NCBI GenBank assembly: GCA_004352715.1 | Contig: SCFE01000088.1 | Coordinates: 1,666,898 to 1,730,897, forward strand | Source: Hofstenia miamia | Lineage: Eukaryota; Xenacoelomorpha; Acoela | DNA length: 64,000 nt | Reading direction: 5' to 3' | Shown: positions 49,979 through 59,642 of the stretch, one piece after another | How the letters are laid out: the number at the start of each line of letters is the position of its first letter | How positions within the stretch are numbered: the first letter of the stretch is position 1 | Notes under the pieces: model-generated | Databases searched by the model: none | Seen by the model: only the letters and a program-made list of their open reading frames with translations | What the model was told of the DNA's origin: nothing | Translations under genes and position numbers: made by a program

Positions 49979-52900
49979 GCGCACGGGAGCAAAAAAATAA
50001 TCGCAAATATTTATTTTGTGTAGACAACCCAAGTTTAGTTGAGTGGTTGTAATGTGACAGAATTTTAGAGTTATTAGAAAAATTTTCTCCAAGTATTGGA
50101 AGTAAAGTAACTAGCAAACAAATTAGATTGCTTGAGTCATTTGATTGAAAGAGAGGGGCTTTGGAAGTGCTGTGTCAAACGGGAGCATAAAAATAGTGAT
50201 GCGAATACTAATGATACATGCGTATAAAAATTGACATGCACATTATTTCGGCAGGGAATATCGCTTTCTCAGCGAATGAGGGAGATGTATTTTCCTCAAG
50301 TGAGATAATTAATAATAATATAAATTCTACATGTAGGTCAGCTATATCACTTCTTAGTGTAATTTATTCTTGCAAACAGTTTTGCTTGTATTAGTCTCTG
50401 AAGAATTTTAGGAAGAAATGGCGTTACATTTTGATTTAATAATAGTCCATTGCATATATCGTTGTCTTATGCTTTGGATAGTGTTGCTAATATTTGCGAT
50501 TACAGTCTTCGGGTATATTTTGCAACAAAGATATTTAAACATGGATCTTGGTGTCATTTTTATACTGTTATCTAACATAGGCCTTGCTTGTACAAGTTTG
50601 CACAGTATTTTCATTATCTATAGAATGCGTCGCTTATCAATGTTCGTCTGAATCTTTTAAAACAACATACTCATTCATTCCTGTAACATCCAATAACTTA
50701 GCATAATCTTTAAATTATCAGGCTTTTCGTGAGACAGCTTTTTTCTGTCCTATTTCCATCCCATCACGCGTCAGACTCGTCCAATAATATCCAATGGAAC
50801 ATCTCACATTCCACAACAACCATGTTAGATACCGATATTAAGTTTATAGCAAATCATCTTAATTTTTAGAGATATATACCTGTAAATTTGAATTTTTCAA
50901 AATATTGTTTTACGCCGATAAGACAATTTGATACAAAATTGTTGAAAAATTGTGAAAAAAAGATATTGAAAAACAACAAAAACGTAGGTGTTTAAAACAC
51001 CGTTTCAAACATGTTTAAAATTTTACATATTTTTTTTCTAGGCAACCCTGTATAAACATATATTCACAAAGGACATTTCGGCAAAATTTTATTAGACGAC
51101 TTGTCTCGTGGTTTTTCTTATCCCATCCCACGTCCCACGAAAATCCTGCAAATTATAATGACTTGAAGTACTTCAACCACTTGTATATAAGATAGCATCA
51201 AGAAGTTAAACAAAAATTATAATTGTTTATTTTATTGAATAAGTAGAAACTCATTCCTGAGTTGATAAATTACTTCTTAAGCTTACAAAATATACACGTG
51301 GTGTTTGACAATGAAGTACGAACTTAAGACAAAAAATATATGAACTTCATCATTACACGAATCATTTTTAATTATTAGATTTACGTACCTATGCAGTTAT
51401 CGTTTACTTCAGTATATCCTTCACAACAAACTTCTTCCTGTTTCATTGTTGTGTGGTTAATATATTTGCACTCTGTTTTTGGAACCCTTCTAAAACAAAT
51501 CAAATACATAAGAAGTAAACTACTTTAGATCCAATCTCTTTAAAAATATCCACTAGTATATTAAAATGATTCTTCAAGCATTAAATTTTACAATATAACT
51601 CAGATATAATTTTTACATATTTTTTTAATTTTGTATAAGCAGTTACATGTATTTCTTTCGATCGGCAACAAGAAAGCGCTGCATGCCTTATAATAAAGTT
51701 ATAGTTTTTTACATAAAAGAACATTCAATTTAAAAATGGACAACCTAAGCAGTTCATTACTAACACAAGTCATTGAATTTAGTCTGCATTATTTTAACTT
51801 CGAACAAACTAACTGTACTGGTTTATATGTATTTTTCTCATTTTATTTGAATAGAACTCTAGGGCAGATCATTAATGCCACACCCACACTAGGCTATTAG
51901 ATTCAATCATATAAATGAATAAAATTTTTAAATGAAACTGGATGTGGACCAATTCACATACAAAAAGGATTATGTATATTCAATAATTCCTGTTATGAAT
52001 AAAATAGGGCTTCAACGAAAGTAAACCTTAGACAATTAAAAAAAATTTATACTTGAAGAACAAATCTGTCCTTATGGAGAACTGAAGTAATGTTTTTCCA
52101 ATTTTGTTCCAGCTAAAAAATCGAATAAGTTATTCTCCAAAATCAGACTTCTTGTGTGCAAGGAGGGTTATTAGGATAGTTCTTATGAAGCGGCTTACTT
52201 TTGAAATTTGAAGTCTTAGACAGAAACAAATTTTTATTTATATGTACTAAATTTTTCTTTAAATTCGATTATTATTCTACAATTTTCAGCTTAATTGCAG
52301 TTTATTTTTAACAACTAAAAATAAGGACGTTTGATTGGAATTAAGTATGCTATTTTTCATGTTAATATCGATTGTGTAAATAGGTGTGTAGATAATGTGC
52401 GTTTCTAACGTCACATATAAGAAATGCCATACAAATTCAAATATTTTGACAAGCTAACATTTCTGAAACAATATTGTGTCTTAATAGAAGAGTGCACATA
52501 CGTGTAATATATATATATATGATGCAATTCATTTGATTTCAAAACGGCAAGATGTTAAGATTGCTAGATAATAAGTATTAAAATAATATTAGATTGTAGT
52601 AACACAGTCTTACTCACGTTCGTTGTTCACATTTGAATGCTTTAACTGGATCCATACAACTTTCATAAGTTATTTGCACTTCGAAGGTGTCTACACATTG
52701 TTCCTTCAATTCATGATGTCTAAATATATAATTACACTATTAATTCAGTTTATCTCACAACGAAATGTAACATTTAATGGTGGATTTTTCTCATTAAAGA
52801 GATGAAAGTGAAAGAGAAACAGAAACAGACAGAATGAGAGCACATAGAATAACCATAGTTCCACTTAAACCTATAAAAATTATTCCAAATTTGAAAAGTT

Positions 52901-55900
52901 TATGGCTACACTGTTTTATATATGTTATTAGCAAATATTTATCATTCATACAATGTAACATCCCCAAATTTTTTTTGCAGTTATGCAATAAACAGAATTT
53001 AGACATTCTATCGTTATTTAAATAGAGCCGTTTACTCTAGGCCGATGATGGACAAGAAGCGAATGATGCGGCTAACCGCAATGAGTGAGTCTAAATAAGT
53101 GAACAATTTTATAAATTTATTTAAATTTATTAAGAGTATTATGAATATATTTTGAGAATTTGCAATATGATACAAAAACATTTTATAATAAGGTAGAGGT
53201 CGGGATGCAGTACTAAAGTATTCCTCTTGAACCCTCCATCTGGAAAGATTCTATCTCAATTCCATGACAATTACTTTGTGTTTCCCTGACCACATATGTG
53301 TTAAAGCATGGCATACCACAAAGAGGTTGCAACAGAAGCTTATTCAATTATATATTAAATTTATAGAAACTTTTATATCTGCAAAAATAAAATTGCTATA
53401 TATTATATATAAACAAAATATAAGAAGGACATTTAGCATGACTATGAAAGATGCTGAAGCTTCTGTATGTAACTAAGTACTTCTCAATTATCTGGCGGAA
53501 GAGCAAAAAGATGAAGTTGTTTATTTCCGGCATACTCTGAGCTCAACTCTTACAACAGTCAATCAAATAACTGCTGCATATACACTGGTCGCAAGGTTTT
53601 TCTGATTTTGGAACAATCTAAGGAAAGAAATTTTGTTGAAGGATTAATGAACATTAACGCAGAGGTGNNNNNNNNNNNNNNNNNNNNNATATATTATATA
53701 TAAACAAAATATAAGAAGGACATTTAGCATGACTATGAAAGATGCTGAAGCTTCTGTATGTAACTAAGTACTTCTCAATTATCTGGCGGAAGAGCAAAAA
53801 GATGAAGTTGTTTATTTCCGGCATACTCTGAGCTCAACTCTTACAACAGTCAATCAAATAACTGCTGCATATACACTGGTCGCAAGGTTTTTCTGATTTT
53901 GGAACAATCTAAGGAAAGAAATTTTGTTGAAGGATTAATGAACATTAACGCAGAGGTGGTACACAGCCATAACTTTTAATTGTATTGAGAAATATGTTAA
54001 CATTAATGATAAACGTGCTATATCCTTTTCTTGCAGAAGGAAAGTTTTTGTATGACTGTTGAGAGCATTTACATAATCAGCTATGCTTAGACAATTCATT
54101 ATCCATCAATATAAAAAATTAACTTCTTAAAAATATTATTAAGGTTAAAAATTGCTTTCAATAGCAGTTAAGCTGCATATTTTCTGAGAAAATAGTAAAA
54201 AAAAATTTTTAGCAGGCCCATAGCATTGATTTTTAACCTTCAGCAGTTCACCCTACGAATATCTGGGAAAATAATTGCGGCAATTCAGTAATTTTTTCTT
54301 GATTTATTTTTTACGAAAGGTTTTTAGAAATTAAAATATCATATGTAATTATTCTTAATCCTCAATATGGCGGAAAGCATTACCTATATTTTAATAAATG
54401 TGAATCATTTTTAAATTAAATTCTTAAAAGCAGAATATTATTGATATTAGCATTTATGTTTATTGTAAAATTTGTAATTTCCTGATTGAATTTCAAATGT
54501 TTAATTTATTACCATGTTTTTGTGTTTAACGTTGGCATTCAGAAACGTTTGATCAAGCATTAAATTTGTAAATGTACTTTCTCAAAGAACACACTTGCAT
54601 CTCGGATTTCATTTGTAATCTCAATAGTAAAATTTACATTCGAAGGAAACCCTAAAAACCGATACAAACGCCTAAATCTCCTGGAAACATTACCGGGTAT
54701 TACAAAAAATATTTCTGAAAACTTCAAGGGAATTATTTACTTGTGCTTTATAATAATTTTCCTGGTATATTTGTAATACAGTATGTTAGGGAAGCTCAAC
54801 ATCATATGAATTGATGTACACATCTACATTGCTGCAGAGAGTAATGAATGCTGTCAGTAAATGGCTGAATTCATACTAGAACAGCGATTACTCTTTGATA
54901 ATAAAATTACATGTGATGTTTCAAATGCAACAATCATGGAATAGAATTTCTCCAAATAGCAAATGAAATAGGATTGTCAACATAATTGGAACTATATGAA
55001 TCTGTTAGTATTTTAGCTGAATGAATTTATGAAGCAAACAAAAATTTTTCATGGTGATTTGACCTATTGTCGCTTTTCTTTTTTAAGCAAATTCTGAAAG
55101 TAAGCTTAATGATTGTTTCAATAACCCAAGTGGAAGTGACGTAAGATATATTGAAAAACAGGTGCCGGTAATTAAATACTGGAAGTAAATTCTAAAAAAC
55201 TAACAAGGTCCTCTCTCCCTTTAATGAAAACAAGACCACGGACCTGATCCTTAAGAAGCAGTAATAAAATGCAAGACCAAAATTTCCACATGCAATATTT
55301 GAGGTTTTGCTAAAAAGGTGTTAAATGTTAAATACTTATATAAATTGCTGAATTAAAGAAAAAATGCAATTTGTAAAATTGAGTGTGTGATTACCTTGAA
55401 ATAATACTCTCATTTGTTCGGTAATTTTTCTTTTATTAATTCAAAAAAGACGCATGACATTGTGCAAATTACTATTCTAAGCTTTATCAATGCTGACATA
55501 TAAACTGCTCTATTACATTTGTAGCGAATGTAATCTTGTATTTCACATAGCAAATAGTTGCATATGTTCGTTATTGATTTTCCGTTTCAAAAATAAAATG
55601 AAGAAATGCATTTATTCAATTTATTTTCAATTTTTATCTGAACACTTTTATATGTGTGTGCCCTCTAAAAATGTTTTTATGAAATGCCCTGCTCTAATCT
55701 ATTATTTAATTTGCTACAAGCGCAAATGATATTAAACGGACATCTTCGAAAACTTACAGTTCTTGCTTGGCCAATATACCTGATTCGTAGTTTTAAATAG
55801 TTTTTGTAGAAGTTTACAGTAATTCATCTATTAGTGTTGTAAATTGAGCTCAAGGGCACGGTTTTTAGGCGTGAGGGTAATTCTTCCCCCGGTACGTATG

Positions 55901-58623
55901 AGATTCTACGGGTGGGTACCGGTTTCCGAAATGATTAATCCGTACAGCCCTACCATGTCCACTTATGATTGAGCGTGCCATATAGTTAAGAAAAAGGTTT
56001 ATTGATAGCGTTGCACAATTTGATAAATATTGTGAAAGAATATTTAAAGACCAATCTCAATAATTTTTAGAATGACTCACAAGCCTAAAAAATTTTCTAA
56101 TCGAATGTCAGAATACGTAATTGTTGAAAATGAGACGTTAAGAAAAGCCCTTCCTAATTTTTTTGATTAGCATAATGCAAACAGAAAAATATTTTTTTAA
56201 GCTTTTCATTTATAACATTGCCTAAAATTTAGTGAGATGTCATTATTGATGCTCATGATCACAAGTTGTTTCAATAAAATATTTTATCTAAACTTTCCTG
56301 TAGCTTAATAAAATACAGAAAGAGACAAAACTGTCACAACATCAATAATCGAAATGCATGCCAAATTGNAAGCTATACGTTTGTAGCGAAACATGTTTGC
56401 GGAATAAATCTTTCATAATATGCTAAGTCTTAGCAAAATATCATTTAAATATATATATATATATTTGGGGGAGGGCGGTATTAAAATATGTGATTGTATT
56501 TGATAAATTTATTGTGTGAAATTAGAAAGGGAATGGTAATGTATTTCATTCGGCATAGTTTAAGATGTTCACTGTATTCCACTAAGGATTCTTATGAGCG
56601 TTTTGGAATTTTAGTAGCATTTACATTTATGTGTGTGAGCGATTTCACTAATGTAAATAGGATGCGCTATAATTTAAAATAAATATGATATGTATCCAGG
56701 GGAGGTCAGAATAGAAGGACAAAGAAGGTAAAAATTATCGTGTCTATAATTGACATAGGGGTTCTGATTAAAATATTGAACACTAAATGACAAATCATCT
56801 CAAAACAAAAAATTGACACAAGGTAAAATAATATTTTTGAGCATTCCAAAAAATAACTTAAAAATTTTGAACCATTATCATATAAAAATAATTTTCTTAA
56901 TCTTAAAAGAGCAAAAGTTTTTATAAAGTCAGCAAGTAATCTACATGTAGTTCATATAACATATTTCAAAAATTTGAGCATATATACCTAAAACAAATAT
57001 AAATATTGAATTTGATAGGGAGATTTTGAAATGGCTTTTTTACGTGACCGCCGGCCTCTAAAAAATGTGCTCGACTCCACCCCTTCTTTCTCCCTCAAGA
57101 TATATATTTCAATACAAAATAACAGTATTGCCCATTAATATGAAATGAAAAGCTTGCAACGCATTTTTGAAACTTGCTATTTTGATGTAATATGTATATA
57201 GTTATGGTAATTTCAAAAACTTTCTGCGATAGAATTTCTTCGAAGTTACAATAAACAGGATGAAGTGAAATTATGAATTTCACATTTCATAGGATGTGTC
57301 ACTGACTGCATTAGATTTACTTCTTCTTTAACTTGAAAGTCAATAACCGGATTTCTATTGTTTGCATTCTAACTAACGCCAACATCAACGTTTACAAACA
57401 CTCATTTTAAGAATAATTATATAGACAAGGCAACGTTTTGATACAATTTTATATTAACAAGCCCGGCATTCTTAAGTAAACTTAATGAGAGCGATCTTAT
57501 TTTTTATCGGAGGTTGATAGATTTCTGTGTTTAAATGTCCACTAAGATGTTCTTTTATTCTCTTTCCGAATTGTCGAACTGTTTCATCAATGTACAATTT
57601 ATTGCATTTGTCAAATTTATATCTATAGACAATTGATGAAACAAGTTCTTTTGGAATTATATATTTATTCTTAAATATATACTCTGTTTTTTATTATTCA
57701 AATATTGGTAGTATCTTAACATTTTTCAGTTTCTTGTTAATGATATTTTATTTTTCTTCAGTGATGTAACTTGGTATTGAATTTATGGTAACTTCCAATA
57801 AATTTCTTTAACCCTTAGGTTCACTTTTTCAATAGATTTCGATGGAGGTAATAAACACGTTAAGACAACGTCCTNNNNNNNNNNNNNNNNNNNNNNNNNN
57901 NNNNNNNNNNNNNNNNNNNNNNNNNNNNNNNNNNNNNNNNNNNNNNNNNNNNNNNNNNNNNNNNNNNNNNNNNNNNNNNNNNNNNNNNNNNNNNNNNNNN
58001 NNNNNNNNNNNNNNNNNNNNNNNNNNNNNNNNNNNNNNNNNNNNNNNNNNNNNNNNNNNNNNNNNNNNNNNNNNNNNNNNNNNNNNNNNNNNNNNNNNNN
58101 NNNNNNNNNNNNNNNNNNNNNNNNNNNNNNNNNNNNNNNNNNNNNNNNNNNNNNNNNNNNNNNNNNNNNNNNNNNNNNNNNNNNNNNNNNNNNNNNNNNN
58201 NNGACGTTATGCATAAAAATCAATAAAAGTAGGATTAGCAACATGATTAAACGACTTTAGAACGTGGCTAGAGATGACATGAATCTGAACAATATTACAG
58301 CTTGCTTTTGTGTTCTTTCAACGATATTGGACTTTTGGTTGTAGTTTGATTGCAAAAAGTGATTAACACTACCGGCATACATGAGAATTACAAAAAATTC
58401 TGGCAGCAATACTTAGATATAAATGTTTAGCTATTGTTTTAACATACTAGTATATAAATGCAAAAAGGAAATATTAAAATTACATTAATTTGTATAATTA
58501 TCAATATAACAGAATAATTAGCTAGAGATAAACTTACACTTTGAATTCTTTGCATTTGTTATCACTTTGTAGAGGAAATGTTGTTTGTGAAAAGAGAATG
58601 AAAACAACTGCATTCAGTAATAT
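23584..58623 (-). CDS. drpr-like: Draper/CED-1/MEGF10-like engulfment receptor, 12 coding exons
   Basis: Type I membrane receptor. In the known family these proteins bind apoptotic cells or debris and signal through tyrosine motifs to drive phagocytosis. Exons (minus): 58538-58623, 52618-52719, 51389-51489, 48357-48455, 35688-35943, 34765-34882, 32915-33156, 31316-31485, 27714-27809, 24923-25110, 24481-24606, 23584-23751. All have AG..GT borders; junction phases agree throughout, and the lengths sum to 1752 nt, 583 codons plus stop. Order: signal peptide, EMI domain, one canonical EGF, seven Draper-type EGF-like modules (the last one poor), one TM helix, a 119-residue tail. Relatives are about 1,000-1,140 residues, so this is a short form. 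The start codon is not in these exons. Orthology rests on architecture alone. Confidence 0.88.
23752..24480 (-). other. receptor intron 11
   Basis: 729 bases, noncoding, no repeat recognised. Confidence 0.7.
24481..24606 (-). CDS. drpr-like: receptor exon 11: proline-rich cytoplasmic segment
   Basis: 42 codons, phase 0 on both sides: acceptor ttttttag, donor ACA before GTAAGT. It has FLPPPPEDM, a possible SH3-binding stretch, and ends WSNT directly before the NPF of exon 12. Confidence 0.83.
24607..24922 (-). other. receptor intron 10
   Basis: 316 bases; nothing else seen. Confidence 0.7.
24923..25110 (-). CDS. drpr-like: receptor exon 10: transmembrane segment
   Basis: 188 nt. After IPPFNTT comes a hydrophobic stretch of about 23 residues (MYFIIILGFLLLGLLIIV and following), then basic KCRSSSR, the stop-transfer side facing the cytoplasm. 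Acceptor ttatttag, donor CAG before GTACAT; its first two bases complete a Ser codon with exon 9. Confidence 0.88.
25111..27713 (-). other. receptor intron 9
   Basis: 2.6 kb without recognisable coding sequence. An (AT)n run lies at 27636-27679, near the exon 9 donor. Confidence 0.65.
27714..27809 (-). CDS. drpr-like: receptor exon 9: last, degenerate EGF-like module
   Basis: 96 nt: KCHSNYYGKDCKQVCNCS then FCHWEEGCKIV. It keeps the first cysteines of the Draper-type module but not the closing C-x-C part. Strong donor GTAAGT at 27713. Confidence 0.82.
27810..31315 (-). other. receptor intron 8
   Basis: 3.5 kb. It contains a Tc1-type transposase remnant (30948-31120, plus strand); otherwise nothing recognised. 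Two plus-strand ORFs at 29256-29489 and 29526-29810 show no domain. Confidence 0.65.
30948..31120 (+). pseudogene. Tc1-type transposase remnant
   Basis: Frame fragments read QDGATNQTS-like sequence, then SNSADFNPLETVWIILKN, matching the family block SPDLNPIExxW with the third catalytic Glu. Stops and shifts surround it. The spacing is too damaged to class. Confidence 0.7.
31316..31485 (-). CDS. drpr-like: receptor exon 8: EGF-like module 7
   Basis: 170 nt, acceptor ttag, donor GTAAGT. It completes module 6 (KYFSGKLC) and holds NCPKGRYGYLCEDSCLC then GSCTCDPGYTGKHC, with the full cysteine set of a Draper/laminin-type EGF repeat. Confidence 0.87.
32229..32575 (+). pseudogene. LINE 3'-terminal fragment
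   Basis: The frame reads CAIDLWNKLHYESRSE then FKIFVKKQLI, the usual C-terminal block of Jockey/CR1-like ORF2 (xxLWNxLPxxIR...FKxxLKxxL). It is followed by a 3' UTR with aataaa near 32549 and an A/T-rich end. Confidence 0.55.
32676..32702. repeat. (AT)n microsatellite
   Basis: Perfect run in intron 7. Confidence 0.9.
32915..33156 (-). CDS. drpr-like: receptor exon 7: EGF-like modules 5 and 6
   Basis: 242 nt: acceptor ttag, donor CA before GTGAGT. Module 5 runs from CPNLKYGKNCTYDCPIC to CECKFGYIGEQC; module 6 from CEPGEWGKNCANKCQC to GKCQ, completed in exon 8. Confidence 0.88.
33157..34764 (-). other. receptor intron 6
   Basis: 1.6 kb. A possible SINE-like patch at 34262-34385 (tggccagtgagtaaggtg then tttgattcc, resembling A and B boxes) is the only structure suspected. 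Confidence 0.5.
34765..34882 (-). CDS. drpr-like: receptor exon 6: EGF-like module 4
   Basis: 118 nt: acceptor atttag, donor ATG before GTAATA. It reads CQHKCPKGQTGVNCEEDCKC then GHC..GECDCEPGFM, which joins to GRLC at the start of exon 7. Confidence 0.87.
34883..35687 (-). other. receptor intron 5
   Basis: 805 bases, AT-rich, nothing recognised. Confidence 0.65.
35688..35943 (-). CDS. drpr-like: receptor exon 5: EGF-like modules 2 and 3
   Basis: 256 nt: acceptor ttttag, donor AG before GTAGGA. Module 2 runs from CSVGWYGEGCLEACHC to GSCICRPGYEKDC; module 3 from CEKFRYGSNCKYKCQC to GECLCKYGFEGN. The (AT)n run just upstream (35965-35999) belongs to intron 4. Confidence 0.88.
35965..35999. repeat. 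(AT)n microsatellite
   Basis: Perfect run, 22 bases upstream of exon 5. Confidence 0.9.
36431..36472. repeat. (AAT)n microsatellite
   Basis: About 13 perfect AAT/ATA units. Confidence 0.95.
37258..37321. repeat. (AAAT)n and (AT)n compound microsatellite
   Basis: An aataaata tetranucleotide run followed by a long (AT)n. Confidence 0.9.
37800..40847 (-). pseudogene. LINE RT fragment, copy A, interrupted by the 98-bp array
   Basis: Same LINE as copy B at 41893-42945. The minus strand codes for FEKIIFDTLYPIITNQ, ISANQHGFRSG (RT finger region), then after the array GAPQGSC-type motif B sequence, LYADRIINVQDELD and FEMISFGNKLVP. It has a 16-base deletion near 38032 relative to copy B, and a single N at 40177. 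Frameshifts and stops make it a pseudogene. Confidence 0.82.
38091..40176. repeat. 98-bp perfect tandem array, 21 units plus partial
   Basis: The unit beginning aacaaattcaggtgtcc recurs every 98 bases from 38091 to 40149 with no difference that I can see. Copy B of the same LINE has a single unit, whose two ends share atcatgaa. The unit is ordinary RT-coding LINE DNA. Perfect identity and the N at its end suggest an assembly loop on that 8-base overlap; a genuine recent expansion is the alternative. Confidence 0.93.
40893..41892. other. assembly gap, 1000 N
   Basis: Follows a truncated (AT)n run at 40872-40892. Confidence 0.98.
41893..42945 (-). pseudogene. LINE RT fragment, copy B
   Basis: The clearest version of this Jockey-like LINE. 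Minus-strand frame pieces in order are AKLIPFHKK, FEKIIFDTLYPI, ISANQHGFRSG, IPLHVTYVDFQKAFDLVLHD (motif A), AVNFLSKWTPEFVHD, AVMSGAPQGSCLGPI (motif B) and LYADRIINVQDELDND (the catalytic box reads YADR instead of YADD). Stops and frameshifts fall between pieces. It matches copy A base for base over 42276-42945. Confidence 0.87.
42946..43945. other. assembly gap, 1000 N
   Basis: Starts at the same base (after cttatta) where copy A continues into aatgcttatag, consistent with contig ends in a repeat. Confidence 0.98.
45385..45425. repeat. (AT)n microsatellite
   Basis: Perfect run in intron 4. Confidence 0.95.
46320..46892 (+). pseudogene. LINE ORF2 C-terminus and 3' UTR
   Basis: Plus-strand frame reads TSFIRSILEYYSPVWSNA, LQRIQKRALRI, then after a shift LSDRRNSCCTKLWKK and DYNLRNIRDYSFPHRT, the standard C-terminal region of Jockey/CR1-like LINEs. 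The 3' UTR has a small hairpin, caaccttttggttg at 46802-46815, and then gaaataaa. The tail (46762-46892) is repeated at 47053-47184. Confidence 0.85.
47053..47184 (+). repeat. second copy of the LINE 3' tail
   Basis: About 130 bases similar to 46762-46892, including the hairpin at 47092-47105 and the end ttctattctttgtcaatta. An (AT)n run (47032-47052) precedes it. Probably a severely 5'-truncated insertion of the same LINE or a local duplication. Confidence 0.8.
48357..48455 (-). CDS. drpr-like: receptor exon 4: first EGF module
   Basis: 99 nt: acceptor ttttttag, donor CTGA before GTAATT. It reads VCVPECSIHGFC then PPSVCQCDDGYTGDRCE, a canonical six-cysteine EGF directly after the EMI domain, as in Draper and MEGF10. 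Confidence 0.88.
   Translation of the reverse strand: MFVFQNVAYMDSVSCLHLFVSVMMVILEIAVN
48800..49730 (+). pseudogene. decayed LINE RT
   Basis: Frame pieces: FQKAFNKVPHYILQTKLPKL (motif A without its Asp), MDSSFICLIFDYLSDRT, IFINDFIPHV, then MQYAHDT where YADDT is expected. Later YYFSILHYYSHFWH then TKLDRL resembles the C-terminal domain. Frameshifts and the YAHD change show it is dead. It belongs to a different subfamily from the 42-kb LINE. Confidence 0.75.
49931..49979. repeat. (ATT)n microsatellite
   Basis: About 16 perfect ATT units. Confidence 0.95.
51389..51489 (-). CDS. drpr-like: receptor exon 3: EMI domain, second half
   Basis: 101 nt: acceptor ttttag, donor G before GTACGT. It reads VPKTECKYINHTTMKQEEVC then CEGYTEVNDNCI, the characteristic CC-x-GY end of an EMI domain, joining in frame to the first EGF. 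Confidence 0.87.
51490..52617 (-). other. receptor intron 2
   Basis: 1.1 kb, AT-rich, nothing recognised. Confidence 0.65.
52618..52719 (-). CDS. drpr-like: receptor exon 2: EMI domain, first half
   Basis: 102 nt: acceptor atttag, donor AC before GTGAGT. It reads ELKEQCVDTFEVQITYESCM then KAFKCEQR, with cysteines and the V..I.Y pattern of EMI domains. Its first base completes a Val codon with exon 1. Confidence 0.86.
53398..53667. repeat. 270-bp duplicated block, copy 1
   Basis: Same as 53689-53958, with a 21-N gap between. Probably an unmerged contig overlap. Confidence 0.88.
53668..53688. other. assembly gap, 21 N
   Basis: Separates the two copies of the 270-bp block. Confidence 0.98.
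53689..53958. repeat. 270-bp duplicated block, copy 2
   Basis: Second representation of 53398-53667. An open frame VLLNYLAEEQKDEVVYFR in it is not recognised. Confidence 0.88.
57481..57874 (-). pseudogene. Penelope-like element fragment with GIY-YIG endonuclease
   Basis: The minus strand at about 57481-57660 reads ELVSSIVYRYKFDKC, then NKLYIDETVRQFGKRIKEHL, matching the GIY-YIG nuclease block of Penelope-like retroelements (xxVVYxFxCxxCxxxYIGxTxRxLxxRxxEH), with YIDET for YIGxT. At the gap edge (57783-57874), DVVLTCLLPPSKSIEKV resembles RT motif A (DVVSLFTxxP). Stops between the pieces show decay, and the middle of the RT is missing. Confidence 0.72.
57875..58202. other. assembly gap, 328 N
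   Basis: Gap of estimated size, probably inside the Penelope-like element. Confidence 0.98.
58538..58623 (-). CDS. drpr-like: receptor exon 1: signal peptide
   Basis: 86 nt between ttttttag and GTAAGT. It reads ILLNAVVFILFS, a hydrophobic core, then QTTFPLQSDNKCKEFK with the first EMI cysteine. No Met is in frame: a TAG overlaps the acceptor, so the start codon must be in an upstream exon, phase 0. Confidence 0.8.
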
Positions 58624-58984
58624 CTAAAAAAATCTCACTTGTTGATAAAAAGTATCAAATACAAAGAAAAACACTCCAATAGCTATTTTTGTTAATATCG
58701 AAAACCTATCTGTACCCAATAATAATATTTGCACGGAGGGTAAGGCTGGTACCTGCAGGAAGTACGTTTATCTGAAGATTAGAAAGGCCAAATAAAGTTC
58801 TTATTACTGTGATTTAATAAACAAGTTAAGTGCAAATGGCCTCTACAGTATTCATTTAACATACATTTCCTGTCAATCCTATAAAAATACCGGGGCTCCA
58901 TTCAACACAGTGAAAGTCGGCGAGTTGCATCTCAAGCTGGATTTTCCATATGGTGGTTCCAAATGGACATGGTTACTTGGCACA

Positions 58985-59641
58985 CTTAATCCACTTAATC
59001 CATGATTATCAGTGTATATTAAGCATGGAAGTATTATATGAGAAAACATTTATGTTTTAGGGATAGAGCTTTGCTTACAAATGTGCGTAAGCTTTTATTA
59101 ATTATTTGAGAATTGTTCTTCTATTGGACTACGATGTTAAATATCTACGCTTACATATTAAAAAGATTCTTCATACTACTACCAAAAATGCTTAGCGGCT
59201 CCCCTACGATGCTAGTTTAATAACTTTGTGCTGTATTGATTGAGGGGAATATTGGAAACTACGCACTATGCGTGATCTAACCTACCACCATATGAATAAG
59301 TTGATATCAGTTTCTTTGAAAATTTAAAAAATATATTATTTAAAATTCAGAAATCAAAATTGATGAAATCTTAATGCTAATCCTCATTCATAGAATATAT
59401 TCCTAGTGCTGATTTGCCTGCTCATACTACAAAATATTTTGACCCCATTTGTGACAGAGAGTTTGATTTCACCCGTACAAACATTTTAAAATTGTTGCCT
59501 TTTGAAAGTCCCAATATGTCTATGCTTTCTTTCCATGAGAAATATTCAAAAAATTTTATAAGCGAATTCCCCCAAACGTTCTCTCATTATTTTTGAAAAT
59601 ATTGTTTTTGCATGTTGTGTTCTTACATGAGCATGAAACTA
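58985..59641. repeat. 657-bp duplicated block, copy 1
   Basis: Repeated at 59643-60300 with one N at 59642 between; a few substitutions and one indel differ. Confidence 0.88.
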
Positions 59642-59642
59642 N

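Larger units (their letters stand above)
48456..51388 (-). other. receptor intron 3
   Basis: 2.9 kb with a plus-strand LINE remnant (48800-49730) and an (ATT)n run. 49980-51388 has nothing certain. Confidence 0.65.
52720..58537 (-). other. receptor intron 1
   Basis: 5.8 kb with an N-centred 270-bp duplication, (AT)n at 56448-56464, a single N at 56369, a Penelope-like fragment and a 328-N gap. 53959-57480 shows no other feature. Confidence 0.65.

Noticed and set aside
50418-50651. 77-codon plus-strand ORF with two hydrophobic stretches
   Set aside because: Hydrophobic translations are common in AT-rich DNA; no family motif or splice context. It lies inside the receptor intron on the other strand.
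59414-59596. 60-codon ORF found twice (also 60072-60254)
   Set aside because: Same cause: N-centred duplication. No family recognised.
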